A DNA stretch of 64,000 nucleotides from Hyphomicrobiaceae bacterium (GTDB lineage: Bacteria > Pseudomonadota > Alphaproteobacteria > Rhizobiales > Hyphomicrobiaceae): contig JALHOW010000006.1 in the NCBI GenBank assembly GCA_022842785.1, forward strand, positions 1 through 64,000. Reading direction: 5' to 3'. Below, piece after piece: positions 52,028 through 61,642 of this stretch. Each line of letters opens with the position of its first letter. Position 1 is the first letter of the stretch. Under the pieces are notes generated by a model. That model had not been told where the DNA came from. It was given only the letters and a program-made list of their open reading frames with translations, and ran no database searches. Both the position numbers and the translations under genes were made by a program.

Positions 52028-52978
52028 ATGTCTAAATTGCTCAGGCTTGCGGTAGCTCTTGCGATTGCTCATGTGGCTGCACCGGGCGATGCCTATTCGC
52101 AAGCATTCGATACTTCCGCCAAGCACGCTCAGGATGCGCCGACGCTCTACATCACGGGCGGGGCGGTCATCATGAAGCGCAGCACCCCCGACAACGGCAC
52201 CTTTGTCGCCGCGAACCCTGCCGGTACTCCTTTTCAGACGGGCAATGACTTCAAGTTCGATTGGGAGGCAGGCTTCGACGGCACTCTAGGCGTGCGGTTC
52301 ATGGGGCGACACGCGATCGAACTGCGCTTCCTCGGGATCGAGAGCGATGCTTCCAGCACCTTTTTAACGCCGAGCGCCTTCATTGGCGGCGGTTTCACCG
52401 GACCGGGTGGAACGCTGTTTGACACCACTTACGACACGACGCTCCGCAATTGGGAGTTGAACTGGCGCTATCTTTGGACAAGCCAGTTAACGGTGTTGGC
52501 GGGTTTCCGTGCAATCAATCTCGAAGACTCGCAGAGGTTCCGCATCGGCGTCGGCCCCGTTGCTCAAGGCTGGTACGACTACGATAACCGGCTTCGTGGC
52601 GCGCAGATCGGGATCGACTGGTCAGTGCTTCCCGCTGCCAGCGCATTGCAAATCAACCTCAGCGGCAAGGTGGGGCTGTTCCATCTCAAATCGGAAGGCG
52701 GCATAGAAGAGTTCTCTGGCACTACCCCAATTGGCGGTTTTGGCACGAAGGACAGTGATACCGTCGTTGCGGGAGAGCTTGGCGTATCTGTCGGATATCG
52801 CGTCCACGACAATGTCACGCTTCGCGCGGGCTATCAGTTGCTTGTCATCGATGATGTCGGCCTCGCGAGCAACAACGCCTCTGCCAGCTTGCTCAATCCG
52901 AGCTTACTTTCGAACAATATCTATAGAGATAGTATTCTCTACCATGGCGCCAATCTGGGCGTATCGATCACTTGGTAA
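52028..52978 (+). CDS. Outer-membrane beta-barrel protein
   Basis: This 316-residue exported protein has a signal peptide, MSKLLRLAVALAIAHVAAPGDAYSQA in two parts with the cleavage near YSQA. The start is at MSKLLRL; an upstream Met at 51968 is less likely. The mature part is rich in alternating polar/aromatic strands (FDWEAGFDGTLGVRF, ELNWRYLWTSQLTVLAGF and VTLRAGYQLLVIDD), and the C-terminus ends in VSITW, as expected for outer-membrane proteins. It may be a porin-like or surface protein. It lies in a decayed region between pseudogenes and an IS66 remnant. Confidence 0.8.
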   Translation: MSKLLRLAVALAIAHVAAPGDAYSQAFDTSAKHAQDAPTLYITGGAVIMKRSTPDNGTFVAANPAGTPFQTGNDFKFDWEAGFDGTLGVRFMGRHAIELRFLGIESDASSTFLTPSAFIGGGFTGPGGTLFDTTYDTTLRNWELNWRYLWTSQLTVLAGFRAINLEDSQRFRIGVGPVAQGWYDYDNRLRGAQIGIDWSVLPAASALQINLSGKVGLFHLKSEGGIEEFSGTTPIGGFGTKDSDTVVAGELGVSVGYRVHDNVTLRAGYQLLVIDDVGLASNNASASLLNPSLLSNNIYRDSILYHGANLGVSITW

Positions 52979-53099
52979 GGGAAGCGGCCGCGTAGGCCGA
53001 TCGCGTCTTCCATCGACGAATTCGCGATACGCGACGTCTTCGTACTGCGGTAGACAAATGCCGTGCGCACCGCACCCATTAATGCTCTTGCGGCCAGTT

Positions 53100-53427
53100 G
53101 ATTGCGCGCGCCGCCCATGTCCAGGACATCGGGACGGCGGCGGTGTGCGCGCCGAGCGGCCACGAGGCTGTTGCGGCCGGCGCCGCCGCTGCGGCCGGCG
53201 CGCCGACCCACCTCTACCGCTGGAAGAAGGAGCTCGGCCTCCTGCTCGGCACAGCGCGCGCCGACGCTGAGGCCGCCGATGGCCCCGCGACGACGGCCGC
53301 GGGCGAGGCCGAGACCACCGACGCGCGCTTCATCGAGGTGCAGCTTCTGAACGGCCGCCGTCTCAAGGTCCCCGCCGACATCGACGCCGCCGTCCTCGCC
53401 AACCTCATCAAAGCCGTCGAGACCTGA
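53100..53427 (+). pseudogene. IS66-family TnpA remnant
   Basis: The last part of an IS66 TnpA/orf1-like protein: THLYRWKKELGLLLGTA and then FIEVQLLNGRRLKVPADIDAAVLANLIKAVE. The N-terminal HTH is degraded and no TnpB or TnpC genes or terminal repeats are visible. It shows an old insertion in the region. Confidence 0.6.
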
Positions 53428-53446
53428 AACGGGGGCTGCTTGTTTC

Positions 53447-54355
53447 CTACCGGTCCAGGTTGACGACGACGAGGCCGGCGATGATGAGGGCGAAGCCCAT
53501 CAAGTGAAATAGATGCAGCGGCTCGCCAAGAAGGCCGACCGATAAGAGTGCGGCGAATACCGGGCTGAGGTAGAGGAATGCGGCTGCTCGCTGTGGGCCA
53601 ACGACGGTGAGGCCGAACAGATAGCAGACGTTGCCGAGCAGTGTCGGCCCCAATGCCACATAGATGACGCTGGCCCAAGCGCGCGAGCTGTCGGCATCGC
53701 GGAATGCGATCACCTCGCCGCCGATGGCGAGCCAGATCATGTAGGCGGGCGCCATGATCACCAGACAGCCGATCAACGCCGTCACCGCGGTGAGGGAGAG
53801 CGAGCTTATCTCCCGGCTCCATGTGCGCACTCTGAGAGAGAACCAGGCGAACGCGATCGCGCCGAGCAGCGACCAGAGATTACCTATGCGAATGTCTATC
53901 GTTGCGAGTACGGCAAGACTGCCTTGGGCAACGATGACGACTGTTCCGAGGAACGCCAGAAGCAACCCGAACCAGCCGCGTGCGCGCAGCAGGCTCTGCC
54001 CATTGAGCCACGCGATCACCGCGACCCATGCCGGTGTCGTCGCATTGATGATGCCGACCTCGATTGCGAGGCCTTGATACGCGCCGCCGACCAGCAAAAA
54101 TGAAAAGATCCCGACGCCAATGATACCACCGATGGCGATCTCACGCAGGTTCCGACGCAGAGCGACGTAATCCTTGCGGATCTGCGGTAGCGCAATGGGA
54201 ATGAGTACGATCAGGGCCAACGCCCACCGCCAGAAAACCATGGCAGTCAACGGGACGGTGTCGTGCATCGCGCGCGCCACGACGTGATTGCTGCCCCACA
54301 GCGCGGCAGTCAGCAGAAGCGCAGCGACCCCGAGGCCGATGCTGGCCGGTATCAT
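53447..54355 (-). CDS. EamA/DMT-family transporter
   Basis: This 302-residue, ten-segment drug/metabolite transporter has two EamA repeats. The first starts LGVAALLLTAALWGSNHVVARAMHD; the second has LLGAIAFAWFSLRVRTWSREISS. LPQIRKDYVALRRNLRE marks a loop. It is in the direction of the ABC operon and lies 52 bases downstream of the permease. It may export an intermediate or belong to the operon by chance. Confidence 0.9.
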   Translation of the reverse strand: MIPASIGLGVAALLLTAALWGSNHVVARAMHDTVPLTAMVFWRWALALIVLIPIALPQIRKDYVALRRNLREIAIGGIIGVGIFSFLLVGGAYQGLAIEVGIINATTPAWVAVIAWLNGQSLLRARGWFGLLLAFLGTVVIVAQGSLAVLATIDIRIGNLWSLLGAIAFAWFSLRVRTWSREISSLSLTAVTALIGCLVIMAPAYMIWLAIGGEVIAFRDADSSRAWASVIYVALGPTLLGNVCYLFGLTVVGPQRAAAFLYLSPVFAALLSVGLLGEPLHLFHLMGFALIIAGLVVVNLDR

Positions 54356-54407
54356 GTTGGCAGCTCGCGAATTCCCGACACGCGCAGCGCTTCACTCTCC
54401 CTTGCGT

Positions 54408-55211
54408 TCAACCTCCGGCCGCAGCGACATGCGGCCGCTGCGAAACGTGCCACGGCAAGAAGACCCGCTCCGCGAAGTCGACGAGATAGAAGAGCACCGT
54501 CCCCATGATGCTGAGGAGAAGCAGCGAAACGAACACACGCGGCGTGTCGAACTGCCCCTGCGCAACGAGGATCTGAAAGCCGAGGCCGGAACCACCAGCT
54601 ACGAACTCGCCGACAATCGCACCGACCAGGGCAAACGATACGGCCACCTTCATGCCCGCGAAGAGGCTCGGCAGTGCACATGGAAAGCGGATCTTGAACA
54701 AAACCTGCCAGGCAGAGGCCTTCGACACACGCGCAAGGCTCAGCATGTCCGGGTCGACCGATCGCAGGCCGAGAACCGTGTCGATCACGATCGGGAAGAT
54801 CGCCAGCATCACGGCGACGGAGACCTTCGGCTCCGTGCCTGTGCCGAGCCAGATCACGAAGAGCGGCGCCAGTGCAACCTTTGGAATGCTGTTGAGGGCG
54901 ACGAGGAGCGTGTAGATCGTTCGCTCCAGAAAGCGCGAATAGACGATGGCGACCGCCAGGATGATGCCCAACGCGACCGCGATCCCGAACCCCATGGCAG
55001 TGACCGCCAGCGTGTAGCCCGAATGGCGGATGAAAACCCAGGGAGTGGACCAGAACTCCGCAAAGATCGCGGTAGGCGGTGGCAGGATCATGGGCGACGG
55101 CGAGAACAGAAGAACGCAGATCTCCCAGATGACGAGAAGCGCAACGACGATGGTGATGGCGTCTCGCGTTCGGCTTTCGGCCATCAGGCGTTTGAAGATG
55201 CTGCGGCTCAT
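54408..55211 (-). CDS. ABC importer permease, SsuC/TauC type
   Basis: This 267-residue permease has about six segments (AITIVVALLVIWEICVLLF, TLAVTAMGFGIAVALGIILAVAIVY, and others). The EAA loop is VSKASAWQVLFKIRFPCALPSLFAGMKV in two parts. The start overlaps the ATPase stop by four bases (ATGA-type, 55208-55211). It is the membrane pore of the second sulfonate/nitrate-type importer. Confidence 0.92.
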   Translation of the reverse strand: MSRSIFKRLMAESRTRDAITIVVALLVIWEICVLLFSPSPMILPPPTAIFAEFWSTPWVFIRHSGYTLAVTAMGFGIAVALGIILAVAIVYSRFLERTIYTLLVALNSIPKVALAPLFVIWLGTGTEPKVSVAVMLAIFPIVIDTVLGLRSVDPDMLSLARVSKASAWQVLFKIRFPCALPSLFAGMKVAVSFALVGAIVGEFVAGGSGLGFQILVAQGQFDTPRVFVSLLLLSIMGTVLFYLVDFAERVFLPWHVSQRPHVAAAGG

Positions 55212-56011
55212 TCCTTGAGTATCCCCAGCTCTGCGAAGTGGTGGCGTATCTTTCCGGTCAATTCACCGAAGCGCGGCGTTTCACGCACGGAAAGCGGGCG
55301 CGGTCTCGGAATATCGATGTCGATGACGTCGACGATCCGCCCGGGCGCCCGGGACATCATGACGACGCGATCGGAGAGATAGACCGCCTCGATGATGCTG
55401 TGCGTGATGAACAACACGGTTTTGCGCTGGCCATGAGCGCTGTCCTGCCAGATGCGCGTGAGCTCGACATTGAGATCGTCGCGCGTCATGGCGTCGAGCG
55501 CACCGAATGGCTCGTCCATGAGCAGGAGCTCGGGATCGCAGAGCAGCGCACGGCAGATCGATGCCCGCTGGCGCATGCCGCCCGAAAGCTCCCAGGGATG
55601 ACGGTTCTCGAACCCGCCAAGGCCGAAGCGCTTCAAAAGCTCCAACGCGCGCCCCTCGACTTGCGCGCGCTTGAGCCCGAGGAATTCGGCAGAGAGCAGG
55701 ACATTGTCGAGGATCGTGCGCCAGTCGAGCAGGACGTCCCGCTGAAACACGACGCCAAGGCGATCCGGCGGGCCTTTGACCGGCGCACTGCGCACCGAGA
55801 TCTGCCCGGAGCTCACGCCCTCCAACCCAGCCACGCATTTGAGCAGTGTACTCTTTCCGCAACCGGAAGGGCCGACGACGCTCACGAACTCGCCGTCACG
55901 GATATCGAGGTCGATGTCTGCGAGCGCGGTCACGTCGCCCCGCGGGGAAGGATAGACCTTTCCCACGCGGGAGATCGTGACATAGGACTGAGAGTTGGTC
56001 CGGGCGTCCAT
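55208..56011 (-). CDS. ABC importer ATPase, SsuB/TauB type
   Basis: This 267-residue ATPase starts at MDARTNSQSYVT (56011). Walker A VGPSGCGKST, Q-loop VFQRDVLLDW, signature LSGGM, Walker B LLMDEPFGALD and H-loop ITHSI are all present. It lies nine bases after the binding-protein stop and overlaps the permease start. In-frame codons upstream of 56011 overlap the binding-protein gene and are not used. Confidence 0.93.
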   Translation of the reverse strand: MDARTNSQSYVTISRVGKVYPSPRGDVTALADIDLDIRDGEFVSVVGPSGCGKSTLLKCVAGLEGVSSGQISVRSAPVKGPPDRLGVVFQRDVLLDWRTILDNVLLSAEFLGLKRAQVEGRALELLKRFGLGGFENRHPWELSGGMRQRASICRALLCDPELLLMDEPFGALDAMTRDDLNVELTRIWQDSAHGQRKTVLFITHSIIEAVYLSDRVVMMSRAPGRIVDVIDIDIPRPRPLSVRETPRFGELTGKIRHHFAELGILKE

Positions 56012-56019
56012 CGTCACTG

Positions 56020-57006
56020 CTAGTCGATGAGATCGTTGGTGTAGAAGTCGCTGGCCTTCCAACCGGCTTTGACGACGCCGGCCTGCTCCATGGACTTCAG
56101 CGCAGCCTCCCAGTCGGCCTCCGCCTGCCATCCGATGGGCTTGCCCGCAGTCGCCGGCGTCTCGAAATAATCGATGGTCAGCTTGATCTGGCCAGCGAGG
56201 ACATCAGGATTGAGCTTGGCATCGGGGCGCTGAGCGATAATCGCCTTCACGCCGTCATCGGGGTTCTTGGCGAGGTGATCCCAGGCGCGCTGCTGCACCT
56301 TCACGAGCTTCTTCAAGGCGCCGGCACGGGACTTAATGGTGTCATCGCGAGCGACGAGGCCGTAGGCCGGAAATGTGATTCCGGCATCCGAGGCCACCAG
56401 GCACTTGGACGGCCGCGGCTTCTCCGCGACTGGCAGCGCCGAGCCGACGGTCGACATCAGGCCATCGGCGCGCTTCGCCGTATAAGTGCCCCAGAGTGCC
56501 GCCGGATCGACGAACTCGACCTTGACCTGCTCGCGGTCCATGCCACCCGACTTCAAATAGAGGTCGATGAAGGGCGCCCAGGGGCTCGCGGCGAAGACGA
56601 CGACGGTCTTGCCTTTCAGGTCCGCGACTTTGCTGACGGGCGAGTCCTTGTCGACGAGAATGCACAGGTCGGTCTTGCGCTGAAAGTTCATGAATGACTT
56701 GATCTGGGCGCCCTGCGCGCGGGCGCCGCCGATGAGACCGACCTGCACCTGGCCGACGTCGACCTGCCCCGCATTCACGAGCTGGATCGTATTGCCGGAG
56801 CCACGACCGTCCTGGATATCGACATCAAGCCCTTCCGCAGCAAACCATCCTTTGTCCTTGGCAAGGTGCATGGCCGCCTGGACACCCCACGGAGAGAAAT
56901 CCAGCCGGACCGACAGTTTCTCCTGCGCCACAGCGGATTGAGTGATGCAAGCAGCGAGAAAACTCGCGAGGCCAAATGCTCGAACCATGCGTCGCTTCAT
57001 CGTCAC
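56020..57006 (-). CDS. ABC substrate-binding protein, NMT1/THI5-like
   Basis: This 328-residue periplasmic protein has a signal peptide (FGLASFLAACITQSAVAQ). The mature part has LDFSPWGVQAAMHLAKDKGWFAAEGLDV, the NMT1/SsuA start, then QDGRGSGNTIQLVNAGQVDVG. The same start block occurs in thiamine-precursor and sulfonate binding proteins. The next genes encode the ATPase and permease. The upstream gene is the TetR regulator (40 bases). Ligand unknown; linkage to HyuAB suggests a heterocyclic or amide compound. Confidence 0.92.
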   Translation of the reverse strand: MTMKRRMVRAFGLASFLAACITQSAVAQEKLSVRLDFSPWGVQAAMHLAKDKGWFAAEGLDVDIQDGRGSGNTIQLVNAGQVDVGQVQVGLIGGARAQGAQIKSFMNFQRKTDLCILVDKDSPVSKVADLKGKTVVVFAASPWAPFIDLYLKSGGMDREQVKVEFVDPAALWGTYTAKRADGLMSTVGSALPVAEKPRPSKCLVASDAGITFPAYGLVARDDTIKSRAGALKKLVKVQQRAWDHLAKNPDDGVKAIIAQRPDAKLNPDVLAGQIKLTIDYFETPATAGKPIGWQAEADWEAALKSMEQAGVVKAGWKASDFYTNDLID

Positions 57007-57046
57007 ATCTCCCTTTTTTCATACCAGTACTGGACGGGATAGGCTT

Positions 57047-57778
57047 CTATTCCAAGCGTGATCGATTCTTTGAACGGCTGCTCTTTCGTGTCGTCTGCGT
57101 CGCGCCCGCCAAGTCGTCGCCATGGCTCTGCAGATAGCCGAGCACCATCTCGACGACGTGTGCGCGCCGCTGTGCGAGTCTTTTCGGGCTGTCGAGCTTC
57201 TGATTGAAGATCCACGATAGCGTGTACCGATTGGAAAGGTGGAAGTACGCGAGCGCGGAGATCGATACGTAGAAATCGACCGGATCAACATTGGCGCGGA
57301 ATGATCCCTCTTCCTGACCGCGTGCGAGGAGCGTCTTGATCGTCTGCAGAAGCGGGATGTAGAGCGATTTTACGACCTTCGATTGCTTCAGATAGTGAGC
57401 GTAGTGGATGTTCTCGATGCTCATCAATCGAATGAGATCCGGCGTCGCGACGAAATGATCGAACGTGTGGGCGACGAGCGCACGCATGCCCTCTATCGGC
57501 GGGAGATCGCGCACCTCGAGATCGCGCTGATGCTCGCGCATATCACTGTAGATACCCTCGAGGATCCGAAGGTAGAGATCTTCCTTGCTCTTGAAGTAGT
57601 GATAGATGAGGTTCTTGTTGACGCCGGCTTGCTCCGCGATGCGATCCACACGCGCGCCGGTCAGTCCATGCGTCACGAATTCCGCGCGTGCAGCCTCCAG
57701 AATCTTGGCCTGGCTCGCTTCCGAATTGCGGACCGGCTTATGACGAAGACTGCCATGTGCGCGCGGATTATGCTCCAT
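57047..57778 (-). CDS. TetR/AcrR-family regulator
   Basis: This regulator of 243 residues starts at MEHNPRAHGS (57778); in-frame codons upstream overlap hyuB. The HTH reads AKILEAARAEFVTHGLTGARVDRIAEQAGVNKNLIYHYFKSKEDLY, read in two blocks, the typical TetR pattern. A ligand-binding helical domain follows. It is the third gene of the hyuA-hyuB-tetR unit (11-base overlap with hyuB) and precedes the ABC genes. The palindrome upstream of hyuA (61625-61638) is a likely target, which implies autoregulation. Confidence 0.92.
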   Translation of the reverse strand: MEHNPRAHGSLRHKPVRNSEASQAKILEAARAEFVTHGLTGARVDRIAEQAGVNKNLIYHYFKSKEDLYLRILEGIYSDMREHQRDLEVRDLPPIEGMRALVAHTFDHFVATPDLIRLMSIENIHYAHYLKQSKVVKSLYIPLLQTIKTLLARGQEEGSFRANVDPVDFYVSISALAYFHLSNRYTLSWIFNQKLDSPKRLAQRRAHVVEMVLGYLQSHGDDLAGATQTTRKSSRSKNRSRLE

Positions 57779-59513
57779 GGCCGGCACCCGTTCGAGTAGC
57801 GGCCTTCTCGCGCCGAACGCTCTGGCTGCCGGCCTCGTCGATGAGGCCGTTTGCACCGAGCACGATACCGTGCCGCTCGCGCGCGAATGCGGATGTAATC
57901 TTACCGTCGCGAATATCCTCGAGAACGAGGGCTGCATCGCGCGTCAGAGGATCACCGAAGCCGCCGCCACCAGCTTGATCATGAATGATCACGGTATCCT
58001 GCTCGACGCTCATGGTGATCTTGCCCGGCAGTGGTCGCGTCTCGCCGTTCTGCACGATTGTATTGCGCGATGATCCGCCAGCCTCGCCCCCGGCCAGGCC
58101 ATAGGGCTGGAATAGTACGCGATCGGTGCGCATCTGCAGCAGTGCCTCGGGGGCGAGAATGCGATACGAGCGCCGCACGCCGATGCCGCCGCGCCAGTGC
58201 CCGGCACCGCAGCTATCGGGGACGAAAGCATACTCCTCCACGCGGACGGGATGCTCCGCCTCCATGACCTCGACTGGCATGTTTGAGAGGTTCTGCGAGG
58301 CATTGGTGACGGCTTCCAGGCCATCCTTGTCGGGCCGGCCACCCCACGCGCCACAGATCATGTCGACGATGATGAATGGCTTGCGGTTCGCTCTGAGGCC
58401 GCTGATGCAGATGACGCTGTTGCCACCCTCGCCGGCGGCCGGCACGCGCTCCGGTACGATCTGCGCGAGTGCGCCGAGCATCGTGTCGAACACGCGATAG
58501 CCCGTAAGCGCGCGCGCCGCACATGGCCCCGGCATCACTGGGTTCAACACGGATGCTTCCGGCGCCTTAACGTCGATGCAGCGGAACACACCGACATTAT
58601 TCGGAACGTCGCGGCCGAGCACGCAGCGAACGCTGAGATAGGTGAGCGAGTGCGTGAAGCTCAATGTCGAGTTCAGCGCGCCTTTCACCTGCGGTGAGGA
58701 GCCGGTGTAGTCCACCAGCAGCGTGCCGTCGTCGCGAACTGTGATCGCAACGCAGATCGGTATCGGTTTGTCCGAAAACCCGTCGTTATCGATATAGTCG
58801 GTGAAACGGTACGTGCCTTTGGGCCACTGCCGGATCTCGGCTTTGGTGAGCCGCTCGGCGTAGTCGAGCAGCTCCTGCATATAAGCTTCGACCTCGTCCG
58901 CGCCATAGCGCTGGAGAAGCTTGATCAGGCCGCGCTTGCCGACCTGGGCGGCAGCAAACTGCGCCGAGAGATCGCCCCATACGCGGTCCGGCACGCGTAC
59001 ATTGATCTTGATCAGGGCTTCGAGCGTCTCGTTGAGCTTGCCACGATCGTAGAGCTTCAACGGCGGAATACGCAGGCCTTCCTGGTAGATCTCCGTCGAG
59101 TCGGAAGCATTGGAGCCGGGCACGCGACCGCCGACGTCGGTGTGATGGCAAATCACGACGGCGAATGCGCGGCGACGACCCTCGAAGAACAGCGGCACGA
59201 ACATGAAAATGTCCGGCAGATGCATGCCGCCGTGATAGGGGTCGTTCATGATGACGACGTCACCGTCGTGTAGATCGTCACCGTACTTGGTGAGCACGGA
59301 TTCCATCGCTTCGGGGATCGCGCCGAGGTGTTGGGCGATGGTCTTTGCTTGCGCCACCATCTGACCGTCGGCGGCGCACAAGGCTGCCGAGAAATCCATG
59401 ACGTCCTTGACGATCTCGGAGCGCGCGATGCGCACGACGGTGTACGCCATGTCGTCGGCGATCGAGTCGAGACCGCTCTTGATAACCGCGAAGGTGATCG
59501 GATCGACGTTCAT
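57768..59513 (-). CDS. Hydantoinase/oxoprolinase subunit B (HyuB family), copy 2
   Basis: This 581-residue B subunit has family blocks FAVIKSGLDSIADDMAYTVVRIARSEIVKDVMDFSAALC in parts, then IMNDPYHGGMHLPDIF, ICHHTDVGG, and GGGGFGDPLTRDAALVLEDIRDG at the C-terminal side. It overlaps hyuA by four bases (59510-59513) and the TetR start by 11 bases. It differs well from copy 1 (12623-14305), so the two systems are separate acquisitions or old paralogs with different substrates. Confidence 0.93.
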   Translation of the reverse strand: MNVDPITFAVIKSGLDSIADDMAYTVVRIARSEIVKDVMDFSAALCAADGQMVAQAKTIAQHLGAIPEAMESVLTKYGDDLHDGDVVIMNDPYHGGMHLPDIFMFVPLFFEGRRRAFAVVICHHTDVGGRVPGSNASDSTEIYQEGLRIPPLKLYDRGKLNETLEALIKINVRVPDRVWGDLSAQFAAAQVGKRGLIKLLQRYGADEVEAYMQELLDYAERLTKAEIRQWPKGTYRFTDYIDNDGFSDKPIPICVAITVRDDGTLLVDYTGSSPQVKGALNSTLSFTHSLTYLSVRCVLGRDVPNNVGVFRCIDVKAPEASVLNPVMPGPCAARALTGYRVFDTMLGALAQIVPERVPAAGEGGNSVICISGLRANRKPFIIVDMICGAWGGRPDKDGLEAVTNASQNLSNMPVEVMEAEHPVRVEEYAFVPDSCGAGHWRGGIGVRRSYRILAPEALLQMRTDRVLFQPYGLAGGEAGGSSRNTIVQNGETRPLPGKITMSVEQDTVIIHDQAGGGGFGDPLTRDAALVLEDIRDGKITSAFARERHGIVLGANGLIDEAGSQSVRREKAATRTGAGHGA

Positions 59514-61609
59514 GCACTACCCTCGATCTTGAGGACCAGATTGCCCATCCCATCCCGGCTGATGGTGGCATCGGGCGGAACGACGATCGTTGCATCGAAT
59601 TCTTCGACGATGAGAGGGCCGGATCGCTCGGCTGCATCGATGGCGGCACGAGAAACGATCGCCGTCTCGACCGCGGGGAGACCGCGGGCGAACGATACCA
59701 TGCGGTAGCCGGCGCGCGCCGCACCGCTCCGTTGCTCGATCTTCATGTCCTTGAAGTCGAGGCGGCTCTGGCGCAGGCCGCGTCCCGTGACGGTGATCTT
59801 GACCAGCTCGAGTGGGGTCTGATCCTTGTAGCCGTACGTCTTCAAGTACTCTTCGACGAAGCGTGCGGCGATCTGCGCAATCACATTGCCATCCGCATCG
59901 AACGGAACCGGCAGTTCTGTGGCTTGCCCCTCGTGGCGAAGCTCGGCCTGCCAGACGAGTTCTGTCCGATCTGCGCTATAGCCGTCGGCTGCGAGCCGGC
60001 TAGCAATCTCGGCAGCGAGATCCGCCATGATGGCGGAAAGATCCTCGACCGTCAGATCATCGAGCAGTCGCATGACGGTCGTGAGAGACGTGTGCTCGAC
60101 ATCGGCGGCCAGCATCCCGACAGCGCAGAATACGCCGGCCAGCGGCGGAATGATGATCGTGCGCACGCCAAGCTGGCGGGCGACGTCGACGGAATGGATG
60201 CCGCCATTGCCGCCGAATGCCATGAGTGAGAGATCGCGCGGATCTCGCCCGCGCTCGACCGTCACAGCGCGTATGGCCCGCGCCATCGCGGCGTTCGCGA
60301 CAGCGCGGATGCCGTGCGCCGCATCCTCCACCGAGAGGCCCAGCGGTGTCGCGACATGCTCCTTGATGGCGCGTTCGGCGAGGCTGCGCTCGATGAGCAG
60401 TCGCCCACCGGCGAGCGCCGTTGGATTGAGAATGCCAAGCACGACGTTGGCATCCGTTACCGTCGGTCGGGTATTGCCGAGACCATAGCAGGCGGGGCCT
60501 GGCGCGGCGCCTGCCGACTCCGGCCCGACCTTCAATAGGCCGCCGACATCGATGCCCGCCAGCGAGCCACCACCGGCGCCGACCTCCGCGATATCGATGG
60601 CCGGCACCTTCAGCATGTAGCCGCCGGCCTTGATGAATCGGCTCGACGTCGACATGCCATCCCGAAATTCGTACTCCGAGGTCATGCTCGGACGGCCGTC
60701 TTCGATGATTACGGCTTTGGCCGTCGTGCCACCCATATCGAAGACGATCACGTCGCGATCGTCGCGGGCCTTGCCCAACCGCGCCGCGCCAATGACGCCA
60801 CCGGCCGGGCCGGACGCGACGACCATCACCGGAAGATCGCGCGCGGCGCGCGCGGCGAGCATGCCGCCGTTCGATGTCATGACGAGGATCGGTGCGGTAA
60901 TGCCCACCTCTTCGAGGCGTTGTTCGAGCCGCCGCAGATATCCGCGCATGGCCATCAGCAGATAGGCGTTGACGACAGTCGTGCTGGTGCGCTCGTACTC
61001 CTTCATCTCGGGGAGCACGGCGTACGATGCGGTAACCGGCAGATCTGGGAAACGCGCGTGGATCAGCGCCTCCGCCTGCTTCTCGTGTGCCGCATTGCGA
61101 TAGCTGTTGAGAAAGCAGATCGCGATCGACTCCATTCCGTCAGTAACGAGCTGTTCCGCTGCTGCTATCACGTCGGCGTCGGAAAGCGGATGGATGACGG
61201 TGCCGTCAGCGGCTATGCGCTCCGTCACTTCGAGCCTATGTCGGCGCGGCACGAGAGGCTTGGGCTTGTCCCAAGTGAGGTCGAACATGTCGGGCATGCG
61301 TATGCGCCCGATCTCGAGCACGTCGCGGAAGCCGCGCGTCGTGATCAGGCCGGTTCGCGCACCCGTCCGTTGCAGGATGGTGTTGGAGCCGACAGTCGTA
61401 CCGTGGAGAACTTCAGCAACGCTTGCGGGCGGGGCGCCCAACTCGGCGAGGAGTGCAGCGAGACCGTCGACGACGCCGCGACTCGGGTCATCCGGCGTGG
61501 TTGACACCTTGCTCTCGTGCAGGATGCCATCGGACGTCATGACGACAATGTCGGTGAAAGTACCGCCGACATCGACAGCGACGCGCACTGCGGACTGGTC
61601 TCGGCTCAT
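59510..61609 (-). CDS. Hydantoinase/oxoprolinase subunit A (HyuA family), copy 2
   Basis: This 699-residue A subunit starts MSRDQSAVRVAVDVGGTFTDIVVM; the DVGGTFTD loop is the family ATP site. It also has EVLHGTTVGSNTILQRTG, VIVFDMGGTTAKAVIIEDG and EVGAGGGSLAGIDVGGLLKVGPESAGAAPGPACYG in blocks. First gene of the operon; a TetR-type palindrome lies 16 bases upstream of the ATG. With HyuB it should catalyse ATP-driven opening of a cyclic amide or a related reaction. Confidence 0.93.
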   Translation of the reverse strand: MSRDQSAVRVAVDVGGTFTDIVVMTSDGILHESKVSTTPDDPSRGVVDGLAALLAELGAPPASVAEVLHGTTVGSNTILQRTGARTGLITTRGFRDVLEIGRIRMPDMFDLTWDKPKPLVPRRHRLEVTERIAADGTVIHPLSDADVIAAAEQLVTDGMESIAICFLNSYRNAAHEKQAEALIHARFPDLPVTASYAVLPEMKEYERTSTTVVNAYLLMAMRGYLRRLEQRLEEVGITAPILVMTSNGGMLAARAARDLPVMVVASGPAGGVIGAARLGKARDDRDVIVFDMGGTTAKAVIIEDGRPSMTSEYEFRDGMSTSSRFIKAGGYMLKVPAIDIAEVGAGGGSLAGIDVGGLLKVGPESAGAAPGPACYGLGNTRPTVTDANVVLGILNPTALAGGRLLIERSLAERAIKEHVATPLGLSVEDAAHGIRAVANAAMARAIRAVTVERGRDPRDLSLMAFGGNGGIHSVDVARQLGVRTIIIPPLAGVFCAVGMLAADVEHTSLTTVMRLLDDLTVEDLSAIMADLAAEIASRLAADGYSADRTELVWQAELRHEGQATELPVPFDADGNVIAQIAARFVEEYLKTYGYKDQTPLELVKITVTGRGLRQSRLDFKDMKIEQRSGAARAGYRMVSFARGLPAVETAIVSRAAIDAAERSGPLIVEEFDATIVVPPDATISRDGMGNLVLKIEGSA

Positions 61610-61624
61610 GATGCCTCAAGCATA

Positions 61625-61638
61625 TAACCAACTGGTTA
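61625..61638. promoter_or_regulatory. Putative TetR operator upstream of hyuA
   Basis: TAACCAACTGGTTA is a perfect 6-bp inverted repeat (TAACCA and TGGTTA) with a two-base centre. This shape is common for TetR-family operators. It lies 16 bases before the hyuA start and the operon contains its own TetR gene. Binding is inferred. Confidence 0.65.
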
Positions 61639-61642
61639 GTTA

